Assembly: GCA_025923075.1 (NCBI GenBank)
Contig: JAICGN010000025.1
Span: forward strand, 1 to 48,167
Source of the DNA: Chitinophagaceae bacterium
Lineage (GTDB): Bacteria; Bacteroidota; Bacteroidia; Chitinophagales; Chitinophagaceae
DNA: 48,167 nucleotides
Direction of reading: 5' to 3'
Every line of letters begins with the position of its first letter. Position 1 is the first letter of the stretch. A program made the position numbers and the translations under genes. Below the pieces are notes generated by a model. The model saw nothing but the letters and a program-made list of their open reading frames with translations. It did not search any database and was not told where the DNA came from. This document shows, one piece after another, positions 17,301 through 25,287 of this stretch.

Positions 17301-18454
17301 GTAAGACAACTAAAGGTCAGTGCAATAATTCTTTTTGCATCATGCTGTGTGATAAGTTTTCCCGGGTGATTAGCGTTATAATATTCCCAGGCATTTTCGT
17401 ATAAAACGCTTGCATGAATTTCTATTACTTTATTTAGTCCTGTATCCTGATAATATTTCTGCCGGATTTGTGGTAAGGAATCAAACCAATTTTTGAAGTC
17501 AGCTTGCTCTTCATCGGGTAACTCGGATGCGGGCATGCCTCCCACCATTGCATAATGAATAAGGTCCATCTCTTGCCCGCCATTGCTGGCAGCCAACCAG
17601 ATTTGGCTTAAGGCATGTTGCAGAATCGGTAATTGATCCACACCCTCTGCAATATCATAGACCAGTCGCTCAATCAATCGCTGCGAGATCCTGTTACCAC
17701 TTAAAATAGCAGGCTCTTCAATAACCTGTTTTAGATCTTTACGTTTTAATCTTGGTACAAAAAATTGCGAAAAACCAATATACTCAGGCAAACCCCGGAA
17801 AGCAGAACACTGCCCGATATAATCAGAACGCATTGTACATACTACGTATACGGGAATATTTCTTTTAATGGCAATCCGGGCCGTTTCTAGAACCAGGTTA
17901 ACGACAATCTGGGAATCTTGTGAGGGAGCTTCGTTATAAAAATTCTCAGGATTGGTAAAAAATTCTTCAAACTGGTCAACAATGATCATCAAATTGGCCG
18001 CGCCTCTTTTCCTGTTCTTTTTTTCCTGTTCACTAAGGTGCTGCCATTGGACGTCTGATTCATCAATATAAAAATCAGAATTGGTATAAAGATCCACGAG
18101 TGAAGAAAAACCACGTCGTAATTCTGTTTCAATAGTAGAAGTGTTTGTAGAAAAAGTTTCTGCCAACGCCTCAGCCATATTGTTAACCGGGCTCCGTTCC
18201 GGTCTAAAATCAGAAACAACCCAATTCGTGTACTTCGCTTTAAAAAATCCGGCTCTTGCATTTGGAATAAGACCAGCATAAATCAGGGATGATTTCCCTT
18301 CACCCGAAGCACCGGTGACCATGAGGAATTTATTTTGCTCTAAGAGCGCGGTGATTTGATCCACCTGGAGGTCGCGGCCCTTAAAATAAAGACTTTCCTC
18401 TTCGGTAAATGACCGTAGTCCTGTATAGGGGCATATTGTTAGTTGATCGATCAT
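14396..18454 (-). CDS. STAND NTPase (nSTAND1-type) with central transmembrane helix and helical C-terminus, paralogue B
   Basis: A 1352-residue protein. After the short CPYTGLRSFTEEES lead it has Walker A GASGEGKSS (48-56), Walker B LMIIVDQFEEFF (155-166), a MRSDYIGQCSAFRGLPEYIG sensor-like segment (208-227), and DITHESLIRNW (451-461), which corresponds to the HEALIRxW motif that marks the nSTAND1 winged-helix region. A single membrane helix follows at about 568-589. The remaining 760 residues are predominantly helical with TPR-like stretches (for example YAALGDTAKVIQCFERIRQ and LALAGKHQEAVELAEKFE) and would lie on the other side of the membrane. STAND proteins are ATP-driven signal switches that oligomerise on ligand sensing. 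The first 600 residues align almost gap-free with the neighbour at 18455-22501, whereas the C-terminal parts differ strongly. Its ATG directly follows the stop of that paralogue. Confidence 0.85.
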   Translation of the reverse strand: MIDQLTICPYTGLRSFTEEESLYFKGRDLQVDQITALLEQNKFLMVTGASGEGKSSLIYAGLIPNARAGFFKAKYTNWVVSDFRPERSPVNNMAEALAETFSTNTSTIETELRRGFSSLVDLYTNSDFYIDESDVQWQHLSEQEKKNRKRGAANLMIIVDQFEEFFTNPENFYNEAPSQDSQIVVNLVLETARIAIKRNIPVYVVCTMRSDYIGQCSAFRGLPEYIGFSQFFVPRLKRKDLKQVIEEPAILSGNRISQRLIERLVYDIAEGVDQLPILQHALSQIWLAASNGGQEMDLIHYAMVGGMPASELPDEEQADFKNWFDSLPQIRQKYYQDTGLNKVIEIHASVLYENAWEYYNANHPGKLITQHDAKRIIALTFSCLTKIDNSRAVRNRMSLGEITGIINTPAFTPTVVSEVLSIYREEGNSFIRPFKTEDPASHKISEDTVLDITHESLIRNWNKLNTWANQEFEFYSTYLDFKKQSDRWKNSGKNSDFLLPIGPLTYFENWYNKCQPNAGWIKRYSEIQEDKAKAISDAEGVLADVREFIKRSARKVAVTRAFMKYGPQRIATVVAIAAMLILSGFYWYDAGKKQNKSVIEKVRSETLNLMKSKEVGYNVKALPLLIEERYEAGSMLKYLSGLDAKGRLSLAIETYKQVLLFDKHDTSVIKSELTNLVQAGFKELIARKTDYSFLMTELNKFTTLLAYDNYYNPSGGTEKLLRDFVDEGYQLASVFFNTKTLFQATIPHELNYGIQQWLTFGNAAAEKVSAILGLVSPFEETGGGSLFNIYYSKGSYEINGRVPNDFNGGYHTLASLYAALGDTAKVIQCFERIRQSGQNDYFTGSLFNNYTNILTIFYQFGYREKTGSLVKWLGTNYASNTPTTIYRNSVIRSGYLSHLYRVNINKGILRSYKGYYFPNGCLAKREVFNALADDYEKLIIELTNTSEKNYLMALNKKRRAMFTDKYHNDRSLPADSIYLNSLLQQVVDHYRLIDKTYLDTAMTSVTLPYFGDGVRNRQYKRKHLLIYPDYMDGWFSWTYHSDLFFNFLDKNKLFEEFYTTPQELGLIHYWFAKANEKKPFMDMGNFDNNYHLRDETLIKILTLAETHPQGKSLDQNLVCLILAIRAFDRNDVETGMRYYNRFDKGNFGASRDKYEYLEKTFFLNMLKDLCVKLALAGKHQEAVELAEKFEKDHEKAFAYIFMAEKLYMKNADPIAFVYLDSVFSKSKEIDFSQFNFGANQAIDFRFNLILLMSRIGGKKLNSLSYNFLSDIIEQNKFFGVLSRVYGIAEEGNFYRALTAIPSTLTETEELTARSFIVWQACRKTELEEGRQQWGTMDNFITHDFNYIFFLPN

Positions 18455-21400
18455 CTACTCACTTTCATTTATGTAAGGAAGAAATCTTCGTGAAAAAAGA
18501 AACTCGTTTGCTTTGAATTTTTCCCACTCTTTCTTCTTAAGTTGTATTAAATTAAACCCCTCTACTAAACTCGATAGAAATCCGGCTTTGTCTCCATCTG
18601 AAATAAGAACAGGAGCTTGTTGCTGTCCTTTATAAAGATTGCCCTGAATAGCAAATGCGCGGGTAAATCTCCATATAGCTTCAAACTTATTAAAGGAATT
18701 CTTAATTGTACGGTACGCCTCTCCTGAGTTGTTTTCGGGATCTATATACATCAGCGCCATGGCCACCTGGTGCCTGTTGGGCTGAAATACAGCCGGGTTA
18801 TCAAGCCGGTTCATTTCGATGCGGGCAGAGTCAAGTAAACGTTGCGCTATTTCAGGAGACTGTTTTTTTAGTGTTACTAACTGACTTGCATATGCATAAA
18901 GCGAGGAACGGTTTATCTCTTTCTTAAATACGTTGAGTAAGGTATAAGCCAGGTCGAACTGATTATTAACGGATAAATCAGCTATTGCTTTCCCGACCAA
19001 CTCAAAAGAATATGTATTGACGAAAACAAAATTCTTATACTGAAATGCGTTGAGCAGTTTATCCGGCTGTATCCGTTTCAGGTAGTCAATGCCATTTGAC
19101 ACCTTGTTATTATTAAATGCATGATCGCTGAGATGGAGATAAAGAATATTCAGATCAGCAGATTGATTTGCTTTTCGTTGCTCCAGTTTTGATGCAAGCC
19201 TTTCCATGATAGCACTGGGCATAGGATCACGCAGAAAAAAATCCCGGGAACAAACGAGTACCTGGTAATCCAGCAGCCAAAGCTCAAAATACCTGAATTC
19301 ATCAGCGCTTTCATACAGAGAATCAAATAGATTATTTTTTAAAACATAATTGATAAAAGCGCTCGAATTATAGAACTGTACGATTGATCGTGGCTCAAAA
19401 GGATGAAACGGAACCCTGTAATCAGGATACAGAAAGAGAAATTTTCGCGGCATTGTAATTAAGTCAGCACCGGAGGTACCAACAAAGCTCATCGTCTGAT
19501 TCAAAAATTCCTTTGACACCTCTTGATAATGCCTGATTGCGTCTGCATGCCGCGGATCGTTGTCTGTGTCCGCAATGCCCCTGATTTCCTTTCGAAAGGC
19601 ATTTAATGCACTTTCATTTTTGAGAGCGACTGCCAGTGAAAAATTCCGTTGGTCTGAATCATTAATTTTTAAAATTTCTTCGCGAAATTTTGTAAAGAAA
19701 AAAGCCAGCATTTCATCACTTGAGAATTTTAAATTCAGGTTGAAGAATATCTGGCCACCCCCTCCTGAATAAAAATTCGCAGTTGATGTCACATCAATAT
19801 TACTCAGAGCCCATGATACTAAACGGTTATAAAAATCTGTGCTGCTGGTATTCTTTCGATTGCAATATCCATCTACGAAGTTTTCAATATGATCTGTGAC
19901 TCCATATATATAAAATACTGCTGCAATGTGGGAGGCATTTTCTGTATGTGTAGCATAGTCGTTTTGGTAAAAACTTTCCTGGTACCGGAGTAAAGTATCA
20001 ATACATTTCAGCACCATTTCCGGCTTCCCCGCCGCGGCATATAAATAGGCCAGGTCCTGGTAAAGTCCGTTAAACCGTGGACCGTAATTATTTCCGCCAC
20101 GCACCAGCACCTTATCGCGTTGATAATTTTTTTCAAGCCAGGGGGTTTTAGCGTTGTTTTCAAATGGAGAAAGAATTGCCAGCAATTCGTTGATTTCTTC
20201 CTGAGAAAATACTGCATGGTTGATACCGTTATCAAGCGCAAGGCTTAAGTTTTGGATATCTGTAAAGCCGTCCGGCTGTTCCTTAAAAATATGCAGCGCC
20301 CATCGGGCGGACCGTTTTGCATTGTGTACTACAATAGACTTCAGAGACGTATCCTGTTTTAAAAAGTAAGCGAGTCCTGCTGTTGCGGAAAAATCATGAA
20401 TTAGTTTAAGCTCTTCAGAAAGTTCACGGCTATTGACTGTTAAGTTGAGTTGTTCCAGCAGGCTATCACCGATTGACAAACTTTGCAGAATTTCTTTTCT
20501 AGGTTCATAACGGCCCTGGTAAATCAACTGCGTGGCAATACCTGTTGCAATTTTTATTTTTTGTTTTGGATCTTCTATTGCATCTATTACTTCAGGAATC
20601 GTTAAGTTATTCAGTATAAGTTGTTCTGTAATTACAGGAATGGGAAACTCGGGGCTTAGTCTCGGTACATTTGCAAGTTCAAATGTCTGTTGCTTGATCG
20701 TCTTCAGCACATGATCATTCTGCTTGCGCAGATAATCTCTTATACCAAACGAACTTAATGTTAACACCCCAATAATCGCAAGCACTGCTGCAATGCGTTT
20801 CGCACCGTATCGCATTATGGTCCGGGTTACCACATGTTTTCCGGCACTTCGCTTTAAGAACTCCTGCGCATTAGTAAGCACAAGTTTTGCTTTTGATAGT
20901 TTTTTATCCTGATCTATCTCTTCCGGCAGGTAGCGGGCGATCCAGTGTGCATTTGGTTTTGCAGTATTAAACCAGTTTTCAAAATACGTCAGTGGCCCGA
21001 TCGACAGGAGAAATCCATTCGATTTATCACTTTCGACCCACCGGTTTAGTTGTTGTTCAAAGTCCAGCGAAATTGTATAATTATCAAATTCTTCTTTTGC
21101 CCACTGTTCAAGGTATTCCCAGTTCCGTATAAGACTTTCGTGTGTGATATCAAGTACAGTGTTTTCGCTGAGTGTTTGACTTTCGGGGTCATCCAACATA
21201 AAAGGACGTATAAATGTATTCCCAGGTTCCCTGAAAATATTCAATACTTCACCGACCTCTTTTGTTCCGAATGCTGGTTTTCCAACTATACTTGTAATTT
21301 CTCCTAATGTCATTCTGTTTCGCACCGCACGGCTTTGGTCAATCTTGGTGAGGCATATAAATGCTGTCCTTATTATACTTTTTGTATCCTCATCTGACAT

Positions 21401-22501
21401 CCGGTTTCCAGTTTTATGTAGATAATACTCTTCAGCTTGCTCATATAGTTTATTTGTATGGGTATCCAGAACGTTTTGAAGATTCGGTTCATGATAGCAA
21501 GCTTTGATATCAGGCGGCAGGCCTTCAAACCATTGCTTAAATCTGTCAACCTGCTCATCGGGCAATTCATTTACCGGCATTCCCCCTACCATAGCATAAT
21601 GGATAAGATCCATTTCTTCTTGACCATTATCGGCAGCATGCCATATCTGGTTTAGTGCATGTTGTACAATGGGAAGTTGATCTACCCCTTCAGTTAAATC
21701 ATGGATAAGTCTTTCTGTTAACCTTCTCGTAATACGGTTACCACTTAAAGCAGCAGGCTCTTCAATCACCTGTTGTAATTGTGTCCGGTTAAGCCTGGGC
21801 ACAAAAAACTGTGAGAACCCAATATACTCAGGTAATCCGCGAAACGCAGCACACTGGCCAATATAGTCTGAACGCATCGTGAAGACAATGTAGATGGGCA
21901 AGTCTTCATCTAGTGCAATACGTGCCGTTTCCAATAGTAAGTTAAGAACAAGATTGGCGTCACTTGAAGGCACACCTTTGTGATAATTCTCCGGGTTGGT
22001 AAAGAATTCTTCAAACTGATCAACAAGAATGATGAGGTTCGCGGCTTCACGTTTCATTGCTGCTCTGCCGGTATCATCTGCTACCTGCCACGCGATGGAA
22101 TTGGTATCAATATATCTTTTTGAATTTTTGTATAAATCGACAATTGCAGAAAAGCCGTGATTCAATTCAGCCTGAACGGTATAAGTATTCGGAATAGCTA
22201 ATTGCCTGCCAATTGCTTTACATAAATTATTAAATGGCGTTCGTTCTGGTCTAAAATCTGCTACGCACCACTGCGTATATTTTGATTTTAAGAAACCCGC
22301 TCTTGCGTTCGGGATAATCCCCGCGTATATCAGGGAAGACTTTCCATCACCTGATGCCCCCGTAAGCATTAAGAATTTATTTCGTTGCAGTTGTTCCGTG
22401 GCCTGGTCAATATCATCCTCCCTGCCTTTAAAATAAAGTGATTCCTCTTCAGTAAAGGACCTTAACCCCGTATAAGGACAAATTTGTTCTGCTTCGAACA
22501 T
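18455..22501 (-). CDS. STAND NTPase (nSTAND1-type) with central transmembrane helix and helical C-terminus, paralogue A
   Basis: A 1348-residue paralogue of the protein at 14396-18454. It opens with the same CPYTGLRSFTEEESLYFKGR lead, then Walker A GASGDGKSS (48-56), Walker B NLIILVDQFEEFF (155-167), MRSDYIGQCAAFRGLPEYIG (209-228) and DITHESLIRNW (451-461). A membrane helix lies at about 569-586. Motif positions match the paralogue within one residue over 600 residues, so this half arose by duplication. The C-terminal 750 residues are helical, with TPR-like elements such as YLYAAAGKPEMVLKCIDTLL, but share little visible identity with the paralogue beyond the same general layout. All NTPase motifs are intact in both. 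It begins 19 bases after the cyclase-TIR gene stop. Ligand and output are unknown; by analogy with STAND immune receptors the variable C-terminal half is the likely sensor. Confidence 0.85.
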   Translation of the reverse strand: MFEAEQICPYTGLRSFTEEESLYFKGREDDIDQATEQLQRNKFLMLTGASGDGKSSLIYAGIIPNARAGFLKSKYTQWCVADFRPERTPFNNLCKAIGRQLAIPNTYTVQAELNHGFSAIVDLYKNSKRYIDTNSIAWQVADDTGRAAMKREAANLIILVDQFEEFFTNPENYHKGVPSSDANLVLNLLLETARIALDEDLPIYIVFTMRSDYIGQCAAFRGLPEYIGFSQFFVPRLNRTQLQQVIEEPAALSGNRITRRLTERLIHDLTEGVDQLPIVQHALNQIWHAADNGQEEMDLIHYAMVGGMPVNELPDEQVDRFKQWFEGLPPDIKACYHEPNLQNVLDTHTNKLYEQAEEYYLHKTGNRMSDEDTKSIIRTAFICLTKIDQSRAVRNRMTLGEITSIVGKPAFGTKEVGEVLNIFREPGNTFIRPFMLDDPESQTLSENTVLDITHESLIRNWEYLEQWAKEEFDNYTISLDFEQQLNRWVESDKSNGFLLSIGPLTYFENWFNTAKPNAHWIARYLPEEIDQDKKLSKAKLVLTNAQEFLKRSAGKHVVTRTIMRYGAKRIAAVLAIIGVLTLSSFGIRDYLRKQNDHVLKTIKQQTFELANVPRLSPEFPIPVITEQLILNNLTIPEVIDAIEDPKQKIKIATGIATQLIYQGRYEPRKEILQSLSIGDSLLEQLNLTVNSRELSEELKLIHDFSATAGLAYFLKQDTSLKSIVVHNAKRSARWALHIFKEQPDGFTDIQNLSLALDNGINHAVFSQEEINELLAILSPFENNAKTPWLEKNYQRDKVLVRGGNNYGPRFNGLYQDLAYLYAAAGKPEMVLKCIDTLLRYQESFYQNDYATHTENASHIAAVFYIYGVTDHIENFVDGYCNRKNTSSTDFYNRLVSWALSNIDVTSTANFYSGGGGQIFFNLNLKFSSDEMLAFFFTKFREEILKINDSDQRNFSLAVALKNESALNAFRKEIRGIADTDNDPRHADAIRHYQEVSKEFLNQTMSFVGTSGADLITMPRKFLFLYPDYRVPFHPFEPRSIVQFYNSSAFINYVLKNNLFDSLYESADEFRYFELWLLDYQVLVCSRDFFLRDPMPSAIMERLASKLEQRKANQSADLNILYLHLSDHAFNNNKVSNGIDYLKRIQPDKLLNAFQYKNFVFVNTYSFELVGKAIADLSVNNQFDLAYTLLNVFKKEINRSSLYAYASQLVTLKKQSPEIAQRLLDSARIEMNRLDNPAVFQPNRHQVAMALMYIDPENNSGEAYRTIKNSFNKFEAIWRFTRAFAIQGNLYKGQQQAPVLISDGDKAGFLSSLVEGFNLIQLKKKEWEKFKANEFLFSRRFLPYINESE

Positions 22502-22520
22502 GGTGGTGGCTTGTTCGTTG

Positions 22521-24632
22521 TTAAATTACTTTGCTATAGACTTTTTTGACTTCCGTAGGGATGGTTTCTTTAGGAACTATTGAAGATGTTACCCGAGGCG
22601 CTTTAAAATTCCGGGCCAGGTTTGTGTGGGGATTATCTTCGCCAACAAGGAACATTGGAGTTGGAGAAGAAGCGCCGCCCACCTGTTTCCAAATCTGCTT
22701 AATAAACGGAAGTGCCCAATCAGCTGCATATTTAAAATACACTACTGCTAACTTACTTTTTGGAATCTGCTGTGACGACATCTCCCGGTAAGATTCTTCT
22801 CCATCGGGAAGGATATTAAGGGTTTCGACCGGAAACTCCATGCTTAGTTCATCAACAATATTCTTTGCTTCATGTTCATCCTGCTGGTTGAAAATAAAAA
22901 ATATATCGGTGTCTTTGGAATCATAAACCTTGGCGTCTTGTTTCATGATTACGACACGCATATCATCTACCAGCTGCATGGGTCCATGACTGTTTGAAAA
23001 CATCATGTTCCGTGTAATATTATTCCGTATATATTTAATAAATTCCTGTTGGGATGGCTTAATTGACTTAGTATTATCCGGGGAAAGCCAGACAAATACG
23101 TTGAAATCAGTTCCGGGAGAATCAATTTTTTTCTTTGCCTCTAAAAACTGGTACTGCGGAAACGATGTTTCTTCGTCTGATTCGAAACGCCTTCCAAACT
23201 CTCCGCTCAACATATGTAGTGAACAAACACATTTCTTAATTGCCTCGGCAGTTTTCTCCTTAAAAGTTTCATCATCAGCCGGACAATCAACAGAAGGAAG
23301 AACATTAAACCCCGCTTTTTGAAGTATGATAGCCATCTCCTCCCGGCTTTCTTTAAGATCGCCGGAGGTCCATGCAAGATAAATATTAGGACGCTGACGG
23401 TCTATCACCTGTACTTTTATTGTCGATGATATAGAAGTTGAAATTACATTAGGCACTATCTGACGAGCAGTTGGATGATAAGAGGGAGACTCAACCGAAC
23501 TACCTTTTTGATTAAGTTTTATAGCTGAAACAATTTCTTTAATAGCATTGGCCAGTTTGTTTATCTGGTTGCGGTACATCGGCCTTAATGCGATGGCATG
23601 TTTTTCATCGTCTGCCGGACTTAACGGACGGTTGACTCCTTCTTCTCTATAGATAAAATCAATTGACCTGAGGCTACCTGAAAGCTCAGACTCCAGTAAT
23701 TTGACGTCGTCCGTATCAATATCATGAATCTTTACGGGTATTACCCGCGAAGCAGTGTTACCGTTGGACAATTTTAAATTACGGCCAATACTGTCATTTT
23801 TTATTTCATTCTGAAAGATCCTGAACTCGTTTTTCCATACCGGGGAATTGATATCGCAATAGGTTTGAGAGATAACCGGAATAAATATCAGTGATTTTAT
23901 TTTTTGTGCTGAAGATCCATCTTCCCGGTTGTCTTCAGGATTTTTATCAAAAAAAATCGAAAGCCGGTCTTTTAATGTAGCGCTCAACTCCTGGTTAAGT
24001 TTTTCCACAAATTCTGAAACCCAGCCATCGTATTTATTATCGTTATACCGGTAGCTGATATGGATATCGTAATCAAAATCCGGCAGAATGGATGCGTTGG
24101 TAAGTCGCTGGCTCTTTACTTCATTAATGTCTTTCCCCGCGGAAACTATTCTGTACACCCTGACCGGGTCCTTTACATTCTTAAGATTTTCTATTCTTAC
24201 AAATTCCGTCCTGATATCATTTTTATTCGAAAGATCCCGCTGGACGGATTCTGAAACAAAAATTCCAGCGGGTGGGGCTAATACCTGGAGTCGCGAAGCT
24301 ATATTGACGGCATCGCCAAAAATATCGTCATTCTCGAAAACCACTTCACCCTGGTGTATGCCAATCCGCAATTCAAATGCTTTGGAATTGTAACAAGCTT
24401 CCTGGATTTTGATTGCAGCATACACGGCATTACTTACAGAAGGAAAGCTTGCCATAACACCATCACCAAGTTCTTTTATCCACCGGCCACCAAATTCCTC
24501 TATGACAGGTTTCTGTATCTCCCTGTTTTTGCGAAGCAGTTCAAAAGCTCTTTTTTCATTATTACCCATCAGGGCTGTATATCCGACAATATCGGTAAAC
24601 ATGATGGCGGCGAGTTGGCGGGATGGTGGCAT
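22521..24632 (-). CDS. Class III nucleotide cyclase fused to a TIR domain and two TIR/Rossmann-like domains
   Basis: A 703-residue soluble protein, first gene of a four-gene operon. Residues 5-165 are a class III cyclase domain: metal Asp14 in MFTDIVGYTAL and Asp57 in KELGDGVMASF, the purine-specifying Lys53/Asp107 pair typical of adenylate cyclases, and VNIASRL with Asn110 and Arg114 for catalysis. Residues about 187-340 form a TIR-like domain (YDIHISYRYND, LSIFFD, LIFIPVISQTYCD); Glu269 in SPVWKNEF sits where TIR NADases carry their catalytic Glu. Residues 415-520 (PNIYLAWTSGDLKESREEMA) and 576-690 (DIFFIFNQQDEHEAKNIVDEL) look like two further TIR-like or flavodoxin-like modules. All cyclase residues appear intact. 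The fusion suggests one polypeptide couples nucleotide signal production with NAD-cleaving or TIR-scaffold functions, working with the two STAND NTPases. Domain 1 is certain; domains 3 and 4 are tentative. Confidence 0.82.
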   Translation of the reverse strand: MPPSRQLAAIMFTDIVGYTALMGNNEKRAFELLRKNREIQKPVIEEFGGRWIKELGDGVMASFPSVSNAVYAAIKIQEACYNSKAFELRIGIHQGEVVFENDDIFGDAVNIASRLQVLAPPAGIFVSESVQRDLSNKNDIRTEFVRIENLKNVKDPVRVYRIVSAGKDINEVKSQRLTNASILPDFDYDIHISYRYNDNKYDGWVSEFVEKLNQELSATLKDRLSIFFDKNPEDNREDGSSAQKIKSLIFIPVISQTYCDINSPVWKNEFRIFQNEIKNDSIGRNLKLSNGNTASRVIPVKIHDIDTDDVKLLESELSGSLRSIDFIYREEGVNRPLSPADDEKHAIALRPMYRNQINKLANAIKEIVSAIKLNQKGSSVESPSYHPTARQIVPNVISTSISSTIKVQVIDRQRPNIYLAWTSGDLKESREEMAIILQKAGFNVLPSVDCPADDETFKEKTAEAIKKCVCSLHMLSGEFGRRFESDEETSFPQYQFLEAKKKIDSPGTDFNVFVWLSPDNTKSIKPSQQEFIKYIRNNITRNMMFSNSHGPMQLVDDMRVVIMKQDAKVYDSKDTDIFFIFNQQDEHEAKNIVDELSMEFPVETLNILPDGEESYREMSSQQIPKSKLAVVYFKYAADWALPFIKQIWKQVGGASSPTPMFLVGEDNPHTNLARNFKAPRVTSSIVPKETIPTEVKKVYSKVI

Positions 24633-25024
24633 GGCAGGAAATTAAGTAAAAATTTTCAATCAATGTAAATTTTGTTTACCTCTCGTCAATAGAGTATGAG
24701 TGAAATGTGAAAAACATTATGCAGATTTTCTTGTGCGATAGTTGAAATATTTTAGGGGACCGTTAAGGCGCCAACAAAGCAGTCATCTAAAGTTGTTTTC
24801 CGACACTCAGATTTTGACTATAATAAATTCCGTACTGTATAATCTATTCATGCTTGCAACCTCAGTGTCGATGAATCATGAAATTGAAAAATCAACGGCT
24901 TTACACACAGGTCCAACGAGTAATACGCAATACTCCGGTGTATTCTTTGTTCCGGAATATTGCCACAGCAACTTTCCATCGGAACACCTATGAGCATAAA
25001 ATTTTATATGCGGTGTCGTCACCA
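24633..25024. other. Intergenic stretch upstream of the cyclase-TIR/STAND operon, no gene seen
   Basis: About 390 bases with no coding region I can support; the open frames here are short and have no recognisable content. It must hold the promoter of the minus-strand cyclase operon, but I find no clean TAnnTTTG box with a spaced TTG on that strand. The tRNA-Glu terminator borders it on the right. Confidence 0.5.
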
Positions 25025-25060
25025 CAAAATAAAAAAGGCCTTGAAAAATCAAAGCCTTTT
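25025..25060 (-). terminator. Terminator of tRNA-Glu
   Basis: On the minus strand AAAAGGCTTTGA pairs with TCAAGGCCTTTT (one G-U pair, four-base loop) and is followed by a T-rich run, starting three bases past the tRNA 3' end. Confidence 0.8.
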
Positions 25061-25062
25061 TG

Positions 25063-25134
25063 TAGCCCGTACGAGATTCGAACTCGTATCACCACCGTGA
25101 AAGGGTGGTGTCCTAGCCCTTAGACGAACGGGCC
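25063..25134 (-). tRNA. tRNA-Glu (anticodon UUC)
   Basis: The minus-strand sequence folds as a complete cloverleaf of 72 bases. The acceptor arms are GGCCCGT and ACGGGCT (first pair G-U), the anticodon stem is CCACC/GGTGG with loop CTTTCAC giving anticodon TTC, and the T arm contains GTTCGAATC (ACGAG TTCGAAT CTCGT). The discriminator base is A at 25063; the genome continues CA, so CCA is not encoded as such. Glu identity rests on the anticodon. Confidence 0.95.
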
Positions 25135-25181
25135 TGATTTTCTGAAGTTTCAGTAGCGAACGCCTCTTTGTTTCAGGGCGG

Positions 25182-25211
25182 CAAAGATAGGTTTCAACAG
25201 CCTGATGACAA
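25182..25211 (-). promoter_or_regulatory. Bacteroidota promoter of tRNA-Glu
   Basis: On the minus strand TTG (25209-25211) is followed by exactly 19 bases and TATCTTTG (25182-25189), a perfect match to the TTG-N19-TAnnTTTG promoter described for Bacteroides. The start point would lie about 40 bases before the mature tRNA. Confidence 0.75.
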
Positions 25212-25220
25212 AAACTTTTT

Positions 25221-25255
25221 AAAATAAAAAAGCCCTCTCGCCTCAGGCGAGAGGG
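25221..25255 (-). terminator. Terminator of the DUF4136 lipoprotein gene
   Basis: On the minus strand CCCTCTCGCCT/AGGCGAGAGGG makes a near-perfect long stem followed by CTTTTTTATTTT, 33 bases past the stop at 25288. Confidence 0.92.
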
Positions 25256-25287
25256 TATAGTTCAAAACCGTCCTTCATGGATATAAG

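Noticed and set aside
22521-24632. Classifying the system as Pycsar
   Set aside because: The cyclase is fused to TIR modules and has the Lys/Asp pair of ordinary adenylate cyclases, and no cyclic-nucleotide-binding effector domain is visible.
24742-24993. 83-residue plus-strand reading frame in the gap before the tRNA
   Set aside because: No recognisable domain, no good start context, and sequence composition like non-coding DNA.
22521-25134. STAND operon as an island integrated at tRNA-Glu
   Set aside because: The operon does lie on the 3' side of the tRNA, but no integrase and no second copy of the tRNA 3' end was found in the window; a CGAACTCGT match near 45187 is only nine bases.
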